NCBI GenBank assembly: GCA_028023455.1
Contig: JAQFVV010000050.1
Location: 746,001-810,000, forward strand
Length of the DNA: 64,000 nucleotides
Direction: 5' to 3'
DNA from: Epiperipatus broadwayi
Taxonomy: Eukaryota > Onychophora > Udeonychophora > Euonychophora > Peripatidae
Part shown: piece after piece, positions 21,780-34,167 of the stretch
Layout: the number at the start of each line of letters is the position of its first letter
How positions within the stretch are numbered: position 1 is the stretch's first letter
The notes under the pieces: generated by a model
Told to the model about the DNA's origin: nothing
Database searches by the model: none
What the model saw: the letters and a program-made list of their open reading frames with translations, nothing else
Translations under genes and position numbers: made by a program

Positions 21780-23045
21780 TAGTCATTCATTAGACTAGAG
21801 GTTATCCACTTAATAAATAACATTTCTGTAGTGTAATTTTCATTATATCACTCTCATGCAACCGAATTTTAATACGTTGTGTAAAGGGTAATCACACATG
21901 TATGATCAAAGACATGTGAAAAAGATGTATAACCCACAGAATATGTATTTTGTGCTAAACCAGCAGTCACCAGCTTGCCCAGATCACAATCTCTTACAAA
22001 TATATTTATCATTATATTGTATATATAGATTGCCAACACCTATAGTTTAGTTGATATGTCAAACTTCCTGCCCTCACAACTTTGACACAAATCATTTCAT
22101 GCAAATATATTAATAATTTTTATTAATTATTTATTAGACTGGATATTATCAACTTAGTGATCACTATTTCTGTACTGCAATTTTCACTAATAATACTCTC
22201 ACATGAGGTAAGGGTTAGTCTCTATGTGCTTTTAAGACCTTGTGGATGAATGTCCGAAGACATGTGAAGGAAAGGTATGATCCCCAACATTTTGTACTAA
22301 ACCTTGGTCCAGGTAGTAATTGACTATCTATATATACTGAGCAACAATAAAGGCATTTGTAAGAGTCCGAGATCTGGGTTAATTGGTGAGTGCTAACTCA
22401 ACACAAAATGTGCATGTTGAAAATTATGCATCTTCTCTTCATGGCTTTGGCCAATATTTATGATTTATCATCTCCACAAAGTGTTAAATGAGGCAGAAAC
22501 TAATCTCTACATTGCATGAGAGTGGTGTAGAGAAAATTACACTACAGTAAAATTATTCATTAAGTGGATAATCTGTAGCCTAATAAATTACTAAGAAAAA
22601 TTATTAATATATTTTTATCAAATGGTTCGTATCAAAGTCGTGAGGGAAGTAAGTTTGACACCAATTAAACTATAGTAATTCCATATATATATATACTGAA
22701 CAATGATAAAGACAGATGTAAGAGATTGTGGTCTGAACCAATTGAAAAATGCTGCTTCAGCACAAAATGTGTATTTTGAAAGCATACATCTTTCCCACAT
22801 GTTTTTGGTCATAAGTTTATGATTACACCCTCCACAAGGTACTAAAAGTGGATGGAAATCAGTTGCTAGCTTGCATAAAAATGGTGCAGTGAAAAGTACA
22901 CTACAGAAATATTATTAATTAAATGATTAATCTGTAGTTTATTAAATGCCTAATAAAAATTATTAATATATTTCTATCATGTAGTTTGTGTCAACATTGT
23001 GAGGGCAATAAGTTTGAAAAATATCAATTGTACTGTAATAAATGA
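21780..23045. repeat. Cluster of degenerate hammerhead-family repeats, inverted
   Basis: At least three related units of about 250-330 bp. A minus-oriented copy is at about 21790-22030; another minus-oriented segment is at 22030-22320; plus-oriented copies are at about 22330-22600 and 22690-22980. Shared blocks are GTAAGAGATTGTGGTCTG, TGCTGGTTTAGCACAAAATA (stem II of the ribozyme family at 35937-36595) and an arm ending TTACACTACAG. The ribozyme core is mutated in every copy: CTGATGA is changed to forms such as TTGAAAA or TGGTGAG, and GAAA to CAAAA. These look like old or non-catalytic relatives of the second hammerhead family. Confidence 0.6.
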
Positions 23046-24218
23046 TTATATATATTGTAACAAAAAATCTGCCTGGATTGTAACAGACGGATTTAATGAT
23101 ATAACACAAAACTGTTATGGTATAATCTGGTCGTGGCCAGGGTGCACCATGAAGACTTATCGCAGCAGTATATGAAAATACATTACATTACCCAAGATAA
23201 ATTGCATGACTTTTGAACTAATTATCATTCTCACTAATGACTGTATCTTAAAAACTACACTTCAAAATCCGAATTTACAATTTTTATTTATGCAATGTTT
23301 TATGGACGACCACGAACAAGATGGTATGACCTATAAAACTACTAAAGATTACTCTTCCAGGATTAAATGTATGATCCATTATATTAATACTAATTATCAC
23401 ATGAATATAGGCATTTAATAAGACAATAAAAGTCATAATCAGCCTCATATTATAATTGGCTGTAGATCAGATATACCTCAGGATTTTAGTACAGAAATGC
23501 CATATATGATATTTGCTTTGCAATAAAGGATAGGCATATAAACTTTAGGTTCTTTCATCATTAATTTAAATATCAAATTAAATCAATAGCAATGAGACTC
23601 TTGTAAAAAAATAGGTTCAATCATCATACTGGCTAGCAAGCTTATTTATTAATTTAGATCCTAATATCACGAACACCAATAGAAGTATCAAAGTCTAGAT
23701 TATATTACAGAATTAACAAAGCAAAGTGGAGATGATGTAAGAAGTAAATGGGATTTTATTACACCCTGCACATCATTAACAACCCAAGAATAAAAGCGTT
23801 AACTTATTTTCTTAAAATTTCGGTGAACCTTGTGCGCATTATCAGTGACAATATGTGATCTAATATGTGATCTATTTAATATGGTGGATTTTCTGGTTCT
23901 ACATATGACAAATAGAACTGGCATAGTTAGATTAAATTATAAAATTAACATTTATTTACAACTCCATCAATATTAAATAAATAATTGATTAATACAATAT
24001 TTACGAACTCAAATAAACAATAAATAAAATAAAAGTTTATCACATATACTTGTGTCTATACATGGATAATGTACATGAGTTATAAAATAGGCACAATATA
24101 AGATTTTCTCATAAATGGACTTGATTTCAGCCCTTATAGGGAAGAGGATGAGTTCAAGAACCTGGCAAATAACTTCTCCAAAATGTCAATATCGGAACCA
24201 ATGCACCTATAGTCCAGA
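23046..24218. other. Unassigned mixed sequence, possibly LTR-derived
   Basis: Starts TATATTGTAACAAAAAATCTGCC, a TGTAAC start like the LTR boundaries elsewhere in this window, and continues with unusually mixed sequence (TGGTCGTGGCCAGGGTGCACC at about 23126-23146). I found no matching end, primer site or coding region, so it stays unassigned. Confidence 0.3.
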
Positions 24219-24237
24219 TTTATTATTATTATAATAT

Positions 24238-24335
<98 letters not shown>
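24219..24335. repeat. (ATT/AAT)n and (ATG)n microsatellite
   Basis: AAT repeats up to about 24302 pass into ATG repeats up to 24335. It yields poly-Tyr and poly-His frames on the minus strand that are not genes. Confidence 0.93.
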
Positions 24336-26146
24336 CCATTGGTATTTAATAAACCTGCAGAAGTTGGCCATACTGAGATAATGAAACAAAGAGGGAGTTT
24401 GAACCTCAACTCAACTAGGAATATTATATAACTGACCTGTAATAAATTATGAAAATAATTCAATTGAATGCCCTTTTATGGCTGATAACTGAACATGCAG
24501 AGTCAATTGAAAGATGAGGAAACAACATCAGCATCATAATGTATGGAAACTCTGCCCAAACTTATTTATACAACAAATAGCAACGGTTCTCCTGCGGACG
24601 TATTCATCCATGCAATGGAATAACAAAGCATTAAATGCCCTGTAGGTTTTTTAACCATCATCAGAGGACTGTTCCAGGGATTAATCACCAGCGCAGGAAT
24701 GAATATAAAGAGTATAATTAAATGAAAAATGATTACTCTTCAGATTAGGATCACCAGCTCAAAATAATACAAGAAATATAAAAAAAATGTTAATGATAAT
24801 TTTGACGATTAAACCACCAGCACAGAATACTAATACCATATAACATTATAAAATAGTGTTTACTTTTATTTTCCATATAAAAGAGACATAAAATTACCCT
24901 CATCAATAAAATTTCTAAATTAGGAGACACATGCAGTCTTACAAGCATGAATTAAGACATAAAAATGAAATAAGTACTTTAACATGGGAAGTAACTGAAA
25001 TAATGGCCAAGTCTGCCTAGAATATGGGCAAAAAAATAACTCATACTAAATAATATGAGTGTAGGCCCAAAACCCTGAAAAAACATACAAGACTAAGCCA
25101 TATGGTGTTGATGCAAGTCATTAAATAATTATTAAACCTTTACATAAGCACTGCTCCCTAATAATTGATTTTTTTCAATCTCTATATCATGTTTAATTCA
25201 GTTAATCTAAATTGATAAATAATTATTTTAGGCCCAATAGAATATATATATATATATATATATGAACTTCATACACATATAGAATAATATATAATATGAA
25301 CCAAAACAAAACTACATTAAATTTAATACATAAAATTTCAAATACATTGAATATTTCCAATAACATCAATAACATTTTCTTACTATCTAATGTAGAACAT
25401 ATAAATTAAACAGTTTTTCAATTACTATATATAGAATTTTATGAGTTTGATTGTATTTTTTTTTGCTTTTACCCATAGTCAATATTCCATAATTATTTGA
25501 TTCACGTGTAGGCTTTCTGGATACTCGGATATTTTTAAAAGATAGGACATGTATAATTTTAATTAGAGTATTACTTAAAAGTTAATATTTCATTACTTAT
25601 ATTTCAGGAGTTACTCCAAAGTTAAAATATTCCATTACTTTTCATTTATTTAGTCAGTCTTGAAAACCAAGAATGATTGTCCAAGCAAATAATTATGACA
25701 GTTATAAAATAATTTTCTGGGTAGCTGTTATCTTCTCTCAGCAACTATATTATAATTTTAATAATAAGATAACTCACATAGCAGGAATGTTATCTCTAAT
25801 ATCAGTTCATAGTGGATTGTAACTAATTCTTTATCATCCAGACACTGGCACACAAAAAATGTTACATATAGCATTACACTCTGCGACCATGTAGCACAAC
25901 CATGTATCAAAGTCATGAAAGTAAAATATAACATCCCAGGTTAATATAGATTGTAAACAATAAAGAATATTTCCAAGTAGACCGACACTTAAAAATGTTC
26001 TTTCTATTTATACAGTTGATAATTTCAGTACATTTCAATTATAGATATTTTGAAAGACAGTCAATAGTTAGATTTTCGGCTGCTAGACTCGAACAGATTT
26101 GTTAAATTTAGCTACACATTTTGTTATTAACACGGAATAATATCAC
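24336..26146. other. AT-rich sequence, no gene
   Basis: Contains a (TA)n at about 25241-25262. Otherwise unassigned. Confidence 0.45.
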
Positions 26147-26270
26147 GTTTGAATCATATATTGTCAAGCATTGTTAGCCGAGAGGCCATTGCAGCTGCCT
26201 TGTAAACAAGTAGTTGGTTCGCATCCCGGCCGATGCTATGACATATGAGAAAAAAAGTTTGAATCATATA
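26147..26270 (+). mobile_element. tRNA-derived SINE with perfect 14-bp target duplication
   Basis: GTTTGAATCATATA at 26147-26160 is repeated exactly at 26257-26270. The 96-bp insert (26161-26256) holds an A-box-like TTAGCCGAGAGG and a B box GGTTCGCATCC about 45 bases later, so the head derives from a tRNA. It ends GATGCTATGACATATGAG plus poly-A. There is almost no SINE body between the tRNA-like part and the tail. Two relatives lie on the minus strand at 14903-14956 and 36774-36865, all sharing the GCTATGACA-CATGA end. Confidence 0.88.
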
Positions 26271-26985
26271 AGAAAATCTTTAATTTAGTTTCTTTCTTTG
26301 TCCTTAAACATTTTTTTTAAATGAGTAGCTTTCGTATTAGTTATATATTTAATGGAAAAAAAAAAAGATTTTCCATCTCCTTACATACTTGTTGTTACAA
26401 TCTTTATTTTATTTTTTTAAAAAAATCTCTGAACATTCTCTTTTCTCTTTTAGCCAACTAAATTTATTTCCATTTGCATATTTCTGTTAAAATGAGAGAG
26501 AAAAAATGCATTTATCATTTTATCAACTAATTTAAGTTAAATTAACTAAATAAATAATTTTAGCCACTAAAGTTATTATTTTTTTTGTTAGAATTAGTTA
26601 AAGAGAAAAAAAAAATTATTTGTTTTTATTTATCTTACTAAACTTGGTGTAATGTGCTGTTGTTTTTACAGGTTAAGCACAGCTTGTCTAACTCATTGAT
26701 TGGAAAAGAACAAAACTAATATATAAAAGAAAATAAATATATAGTAAGCAAGGCAAAAATGAAACTACACAATCTCATCATAAAGATAATTTGAATACAA
26801 GTATCAAGTGTGCCAACCATGAAAATCAATTCACCTAGAAGAAAATAGAGAAATTTTAAATCAGTTCCACCAAACTATATATTTGTATCCAAATATAAGG
26901 TTACAATATATATATATAAAGTTACCGTTAATTTTTATATATATATATTATAATGGGTACTGTATTTTACATTTATATATATATA
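26271..26985. other. AT-rich spacer
   Basis: Long poly-A/T and (AT)n runs, ending in a TA-rich microsatellite (about 26900-26985) directly before a hammerhead-family repeat. Confidence 0.5.
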
Positions 26986-27640
26986 TCATGAAATACATAT
27001 ATTGATAATTATTTATCTTTTCATGTGTATCAGTGTCATGATATAATGTGGAGAGTGGTGGGTCATGTGAAAGTCTGTGCTCATACACCCTATATATTAC
27101 ATATATAGACACAGGTATACATTAAGCCTGTGTGTTTCAGTTATTACATAGTAGAGATGTCTGCCCATCCCTTGTATATGTATTAAATGGATTATGTCCT
27201 GTACATGAGAAGTCAGATTGACTTTAGGTCAACATGGGTGTGACAAGAATCTTGACCTCAGGGTGGCCTTTGAGCGTTCCATCATCAGATTTTCAATCAG
27301 ATGGACGGTTGAAGAGTTGGAAAATGGAGTAGATTGATGCCTTTCCATGAAAGTATGAAGTTTGGCTATTTTAATATATATCTGAGCACTTCTAGCATAT
27401 ATGTGTAGTAATGGTAATCTGGACCAACTGATGATTGCTGATTTAGCATGAAATACGCATATTGGTGATTTTTATCTTTTCAACATATATGTGTTCAAGT
27501 GTATCAGTGTTGTGAGATAGCATGGAGAGTGGCAGGTCATGTGAAAGTCTGTACTCATATACCCTGTATATTACATATATAGACACACAGGTATATAATA
27601 AGCCTGTGTGTCTCAGTTATTATATATATACATATATATA
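26986..27640 (+). repeat. Hammerhead/tRNA-like tandem repeat (family E), 460-bp period
   Basis: About 1.4 head-to-tail units. GAAATAC of the ribozyme core is at 26990 and again at 27450. The first unit starts inside the ribozyme, after stem II. Each unit continues with a tRNA-like segment (GTGTATCAGTG-TGTGAGATAGCATGG, then GTGAAAGTCTG and a B-box-like stretch, here decayed to CTCATACACCC). A non-tRNA body follows with the block ATGAG...GTCAGA-TGACTT...GTCAACATGGGTG. TA-rich runs flank both sides. Confidence 0.75.
27408..27475 (+). ncRNA. Hammerhead ribozyme, family E, weakened copy
   Basis: CTGATGA is at 27428-27434 and GAAA at 27450-27453. Stem I pairs ACCAA with TTGGT perfectly. Stem II (TTGCT with AGCAT) has a mismatch next to the core, and stem III has an A-C mismatch. 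The cleavage base before TTGGT is A. Core bases are present, but helix changes suggest low activity. Confidence 0.6.
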
Positions 27641-27649
27641 TATATTAAA

Positions 27650-27840
27650 CAATAATAAAAATATATGTAAGAGATTGTGATCTTGCCCAATTGAAAAATG
27701 CTGATTTAGCAGAAAATGTATCTTTTTCATATATCTCTGATTATATGTTTATGATTACATCCTTCTACATGGTGTTAAACATGGATAGAAACCAATCCCT
27801 ACCTTGTGTGTGAGTGATGTAATCAAAATTACACATATTT
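27650..27840 (+). repeat. Degenerate family-E/A repeat fragment
   Basis: Carries GTAAGAGATTGTGATCT, TGAAAAATGCTGATTTAGCAGAAAATG and a TTACA end, closest to the 22690-22980 unit. The ribozyme core is lost. Confidence 0.6.
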
Positions 27841-28328
27841 TATTCATTAAAACTATTAAGATTCTTTCACATTTGATATGCTTATATCTTTCTCAATAAA
27901 TGTATGTATATTTACGTATAAAATTTGAAGATATTAATTTAAAAATACTAAATATATATAAAAATGTATTTAGTACCCTAACCAACTTTTATTCCTTATT
28001 AGAAACTTATCAAGGTATTTTTTTATAAAATGACATGACTAAATACTGTACAGCAGCTTCACATTTTAATAAAGTTCCAATGTGGAAAAGCTGTACAGAT
28101 GTATTAAATAAAATTTTAATTTATATTTATTTGTCTGTTTCAACTTTATTTTAAATTGATTCTTTTAAATTATACATGAAAAAGACAACATTATCTTTCA
28201 AAAGGAAATTTTATTCACAAACCATAAGAATCATTTACAAAAGGAAGGACAATTACATATTGATCTCAATGAGACCAGTCAACACAATCAGAGATTACAC
28301 TTGTGTGTGTGTATATATATATATATAT
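27841..28328. other. AT-rich spacer
   Basis: No gene. Ends in a (TA)n run just before the LTR-like segment. Confidence 0.45.
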
Positions 28329-28947
28329 TGTAACCTCATCAGTGGTGCTAGATTTTAACCTTACTCTGCGCACCTTTCACTTGTTCAATCTTAATAAAAC
28401 TCTCATTTATATCAAGTAGCTAGTCAGTTAAAATTTATATATTTAGAATCAAATGTATACCCGGGGGCGCCAAATTGCAGCTATAAATTGTAACCAGCTC
28501 TCATTTCTATCTGATTGGAGATAACTCTGTAATAAATGCAAAGAACTCATAATCTATATTCAATAGCTACAATTATATAACACGGAATGTCTGTGTTATG
28601 TTCTCTAATCAGAGAGTTCTTATTCTTATTTCTCTCTCACATATCTTCTTAGATCAACTATAAATTCATGGTCCCTATTTATAATAATGGAATAATTTAG
28701 TACAGTATAATAATGTTGTTATACTAAGCTACTTGACTTCCAAACTAGCTCTGAGATCAAAATTGAATTGCTCTTTCTCAAGGTCTAGATCTATCAAGAG
28801 GTGCCCATATAAATGATTATATTGCAATGGATATGATCCCATATCTGCCAAATAAATTTTAATAAAAGTTCAATAGTGGGAATCACTCTGAACACCTGAG
28901 AGCAGGAAAGGGATTTTATGTCTGCTCCCAGCATTCAACACGTTACA
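28329..28947 (-). mobile_element. LTR and leader of an LTR retrotransposon (truncated)
   Basis: On the minus strand an LTR of 472 bp runs from TGTAACGTGTTG (28947) to ATAGCTGCA (28476). Two bases later comes TTTGGCGCC, a primer-site-like motif beginning with TGG (28466-28474). The LTR has a good TATA box on the minus strand, TATAAATAGGG (28675-28685). Only about 150 bases of leader remain, down to 28329, where the element stops at a (TA)n run. It is distinct in sequence from the 10308-12262 LTR. A 627-bp unit with TGTAAC/GTTACA at both ends (28329 and 28947) is an alternative reading. Confidence 0.55.
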
Positions 28948-30931
28948 ATGAATCAAAATTTAAATTGAGCAACTTAATTTAACTATTCCCTGTCATTTTA
29001 TTCTGTTATTTCTAATTTATCTTTAATTGATAACCTTAATAAATTTTATTTTGCTGAAGTAAACTATGGAAGTAAACCATGGACATGATTCAGATAATTA
29101 ATTAAATTTTACTTATGAAAGTAAATTACGGAAATAACTGTAAACTAGATTAAGCAAATTAATCATAACAATAAATTATATAAACTGAAGTCTATAAAAT
29201 GACTTATATAAAATGAATTATATTACTCAAATATGGCAGTATTAAATCACTATTGTAAATCAATAATGAAAATAAAGTATTAATGTCAAATTGACCATGT
29301 GAATCGAATATGGAAACAATATAATAATAACTACTGCAAATCGATTTTGGAAACAAAGCATCATTATAAAATAATTAACTAAATTTAAAATATAACTCAT
29401 ATTACCTTAAATATAGGTGCTGGATATACGGATTCTGGAGATATTTGAAACACCAAAACACAAAACACAATGTAATCTTATAACAATAATAAAACTTTAT
29501 TACATGAAATAATAAATATAAAATTAAACAAAACACACTAAATTGTAATATTGTTCCACAAATATATGCTTCTGATCTATGTTTGAGTTAACTAATTTCT
29601 TGGATGACTCACTTTCGGTTTTGACCCATTCATTTATTATAAATGATTAATAACAATCATAAATACAGACGCTGGAAACAGAATTTCGTATATTTTAGCT
29701 TTAAGAAATCTTAGCTTGAGAGAGAAGAAAACCTACCAACCTCTACTTCCCCCTCCTTTTATCGTAAACATTGTCTATTGGACTATTCCAAAATATTATA
29801 TTCGTTTCAATTATCTTAACCAGCAATGTGAAATAATTTGAAAATTTAAATCATTTTATTAAGTAATGATTTTCACATTTCCAATGAAGAAGGATTATAC
29901 GTCACAAAATTTACCCTACTAAATCTTACAAACGGGTTTAAATTCAAAACCCACACTTTCACATTCATGCTTGTCAGATCTTTACGTTTTGACTGTATAT
30001 ATCGTAACTAGTTCGGTATGCCCACCCAGCTTGACGACCTCAATTTACCATCATTCAAAAAATCAATATAGATCGGTTAGTTTATTACTTAAAACCCTTA
30101 TCATCGTCCTCATACATATATATCTGACTGAATCCTTATCCTTTCCGGGCAACGTTGGTATGTCTCAGATAAGAAAAACTCTCTTCACACCACATTACCA
30201 TACAACGTCTATAACTCGATAAGGGAAATATAACAACTACAACGGTATCGACTTTAAACTTAAACGATTTGCTTGAGCCAGGGAGAGATCTATCCTAAAT
30301 CCAGAATTGTGTAAAGAGCTTGTCTTAGACACCTATTCCCTATATTGGCTTGCAACATTTTCTGTACTTAAACAGTAACTTTATTACTGATTCCCTATCT
30401 TAATAAATAAATGGAAACTTAGTCCTCGAACTGCTATGGTATCTATAAATCTGGAGACAACCATTTCTCATCCATTGGGTGGTAGGATTACTTTCATTAG
30501 TAATGATAAGCATTTATTATTCTAAATCTGCCCACACATACATCGATTCTAGTGTAGATAATGACAAGACTAACCGGATCTCAAATCAATACATAGATGA
30601 ATTATTTTAATTTTAACCGGTCAAGCCAATAACATACCTAATATCTATATCAATAACAGATCAACACTCACAGCATAATAATGGGTTTTATGACCATCCT
30701 CTCGCTCTTCCTATTTACGATTAAGCATAATTAAAATTTTGTTACGAATAATAAAATATTTATCTCATTTCTCTCTTTACTTTTAAGTCTAAATCTACGT
30801 GAGCATCTATATTTAAATGGTATCAAAATCTTTTTTTTTTCTTTCACATTTTAAACATAAACAAAATATTAAATTAAATAATCTAGTGATCAGAGTGTTA
30901 CATAGCATATAAACAAAATGACATATAATAC

Positions 30932-30965
<34 letters not shown>

Positions 30966-33305
30966 AATGACATATTATATTAATGAAATAAATGAAGAAT
31001 AAATATCAGTATTACAGACAGTCTCTCTAAATTTCTCTTTTCTTCCACAGTTCATTAATTAATTACTATATTTGGTTCATTTTTACTTGAGATAGCTATC
31101 AATTGCACCTCAGACAGTTAACTTTACTTAAAAACGCACAGACAGTCATTTGAATTAAGATCGATATAAAACGTAGATAGTTAGTTACTTTAAAATTTGT
31201 AGATATTTAAATCAGAATGTAGATACAGTATAGTTAATAAATTTAAAAGTTCTGCTGTTACCTTCCACTTGACGATTCTTCCTGAGATTGGATTCACTTT
31301 GTTCTCCTTTCTTCTTTTCTTTGATTGTAGATATTTAAAGGTTCAAACTATGGCAATAAACAGCTTTTGATTACTAACATGAATAAACTTTCTCTTTAAA
31401 AACATTATAATAGAAGATCATTGTAATTCTTTAAACGAATCTTAAATAGCCAGATAAATGGAATTGATCTTTTAATTTGAGAAATGAAATTTGACCATTT
31501 TCTCCTTATAGGAGATTTTATAAGTAGATTGGATAAAATTTGAGCAGACAATAACTTATCAAAAGTTGACTTCTTCATGATTAATTTTGAGAAGACAGAG
31601 ATATGCACCATGATTCTTGAATTAGAACTTCATATTTTGGTCTATTATGCAATTTGATTTCATTATTAAAATTGTATAGAAAATTTTTAAAAACTTACAA
31701 AATATATACTTTTAGATATGAATTTTAGTTTTAGTTAGCTAGCTTAGTTTCAATCAGCAAAAGTTTCTTTTTCTCCCCTTTCTCCCTTGTTCTTTTAGTT
31801 TTTATAGTTTAAAAGAAAAAAGAAAGTCTGTTACCCCCTCCCCCAGTTATTTCTTCCCAAGTCTAGTCATAAAACAATTTCCATTCAGAGCCATTACTCT
31901 CACCAAGGTGTTATCCTTCCTAATCGTTTCTCTTTGATCTTAAACCAGATCTTTTTAATTAACATGTCTCTGGTCAATTTAGGAAATTTAGTTTTAAAGA
32001 CAAAACATAAGCTTGCTAAAACCTGTTTTGGTCAAACCAAGACTACAGTCATTCCATCTAAATAATTTCTTATTTAGATTTACAACTTTAATAATTTAAA
32101 GAAAAATTATTTCAGTTTCTTTAAAGGAAAGAAAAAAAAATCAACCCATATGTCTGCATTACACACACACATACACTGTACAGACTATCAAACATAAAAC
32201 TGATTGTTTAGATTATGAGAACAAAATATCTCTCACAATTGCTTATAATTTCAAACATATAAACTTATAATTTTTAGATAATCATAACCATAAATATCTA
32301 CCACAATCTCCTATAACTGTAAACTTATTCTCTGTTAACCAAAGCTACTGAAAAATGATTTAATCCTACTTCTCAGCAACTCTTTAGTAATACATTGCAT
32401 ACAAACACACAAACTATCTCTATATCTGCTACTTGTTATCTATATAGCCATTACTTTCTCAAGCCAAAATTTAACTTTTCTTTATCCAAAAAAAAAAAAA
32501 AAAATTTCCATCATTACTTTGATTTATTATATTTGGTTTAGATGGAATAAACCAAAGGGTTATAATATATATATATATATTAAGGTTTGCTATTATTGAG
32601 ATATAGATCTTTAAACAGAGGGCGTTACTGGATATTTGTAATTGTATAATGGTTTGTATATTTTCTATAATTATTTCAGTTAGTGTTAACAGTAACTTTC
32701 TTTTTATATATATATATAAACAAAAAGCAATTAATTTCATGTCAATTACATTAAGACTTTATATTCTTTTCATCATTGGTACTACATTTTATTTTAGATT
32801 TATTAGGGCCCAGGTCTGGTTGAATGTCCAATTCTGAGAAAATTTTTGGTCTAATTCTTTTATTTCTTTTAGTAATTGTAAAGACATTTTCATCATGTCA
32901 TATTCTTCTCCACTCTTGAAGATAAGACCAAATGGAAAAATTTATGAATGTTGCCAATCTTATGACCCCAAAATGTCCACTCTTGAAGGCCTTAGTCAAA
33001 TTTACACAAGCTGATTACATTATGGACAATTTTTTTAATATTGAAATTTGATTATTTAAAGTACATATATCTAAGTATGAACTATAGAAGGTGCAGACAA
33101 TATATGTAATAAATTAATAAATACATCATAGTAATTTTTAAATTATAAAAATGCATTAATAGTAAATAAATTGATGAAATACTTTCAAACATTGTTATAT
33201 AATCATTTTCACTTGATATTCCTTATAAAGTGAATAAAAAATTCTATGGTGCACTATTTCATACTATTTCTCAAGTTTTTGTAAGATTTCATCTAATGGA
33301 GAGTT
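28948..33305. other. Long gene-free region
   Basis: No coding frame with recognisable homology. About 29970-30720 is less AT-rich and more complex than its neighbours and may be an old transposon, but I see no ends or domains. Short (TA)n runs are at about 32566-32580 and 32706-32718, a poly-A of 17 at about 32488-32504, and an (AAT)n at about 30930-30958. An (AC) run is at about 32159-32175. Confidence 0.45.
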
Positions 33306-33412
33306 TTGGTATTCTTTAAAAAAGAAATTCTCAGACTTTCACATGATCCTCAACCCATCATGCTAGCTCATACCACTGATACACTTGATCACACACTTGT
33401 TGGAATGATAAA

Positions 33413-33477
33413 TAATCACAAATATATGTATTTTGTGCTAAGCCAGCACTCATCAGTTCATCCAGATTACCATCTTC
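33413..33477 (-). ncRNA. Hammerhead ribozyme, family E, G12 mutated
   Basis: CTGATGA and stem II are kept, but GAAA reads AAAA and stem I is weakened (ATGAA against TTTGT). Predicted inactive. Confidence 0.6.
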
Positions 33478-33904
33478 ACACACATATATACAATCAGTGC
33501 TTAGCTTTATATTAAGATAGCCAATCTTCATACTTTAATGGACTGACTTCAAACTACTCCACCCCACAACTCTTCAGCCATCCATTTTCTTGAAAATCTG
33601 ATGATTGAAATGCTCAAAGCCCACCTTAGTGCCAATCTTCTCATCCTACCCATGTTGACTATAAGTCACTCTGACCCCTCATGCACAGGACATAGTTCAT
33701 TTACATACATATATGAGAGATGGACAGACCTTAAAGTCTATATTTGAAATATAATTTTTTTTTATAACACAGGTTTTTTTTCACACCTGCACTCATACAT
33801 GTAATATATAGGGGTTTGAACTCAGACTTTCACATGACTCTCAACCATCATGCTATCTCATACTGCTGATATACTTGATCACACACATGTTGAAAAGGTA
33901 AATA

Positions 33905-33966
33905 ATCACCAATATATGTATTTGGTGCTAAACCAGCACTCATCAGTTGGTCCAGACTATCATCTC
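33905..33966 (-). ncRNA. Hammerhead ribozyme, family E, G12 mutated
   Basis: CTGATGA, stem II (GTGCT/AGCAC) and stem I (ACCAA/TTGGT) are perfect on the minus strand, but GAAA reads CAAA. The lost G is the conserved G12, which acts in catalysis, so this copy should be inactive. Confidence 0.65.
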
Positions 33967-34167
33967 CCCACATATATACAATCAAAGCTCAACTATTATT
34001 AAGATAGCCAATATTCATACTTTAATGGATAGGCTTTAAACTACTCCACCCCACAACTCTTCAGCTATCCATTTCCTTAAAAATCTGATGATTGTAAAAT
34101 GTTCAAGGTTCACTTTAGTGCCAACCTTTTCATCCCACCCATGTTGACCATATGTCACTCTGACCCC

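Larger units (their letters stand above)
33306..34167 (-). repeat. Family E hammerhead repeat, tandem, minus strand
   Basis: About 1.8 head-to-tail units on the minus strand, with ribozyme cores 490 bases apart (complement of CTGATG at 33941-33946 and 33451-33456). Each unit has the tRNA-like segment; the B-box-like GAGTTCAAACCCC is the complement of about 33813-33825. The array is cut at 34167, where a copy in opposite orientation begins. Confidence 0.75.

Noticed and set aside
24134-24463. 109-codon minus frame with His and Tyr runs
   Set aside because: Produced by (ATG)n and (AAT)n repeats.
33590-33610. CTGATGATTGAAA inside the family E body
   Set aside because: Only two bases separate the motifs, so no stem II can form.
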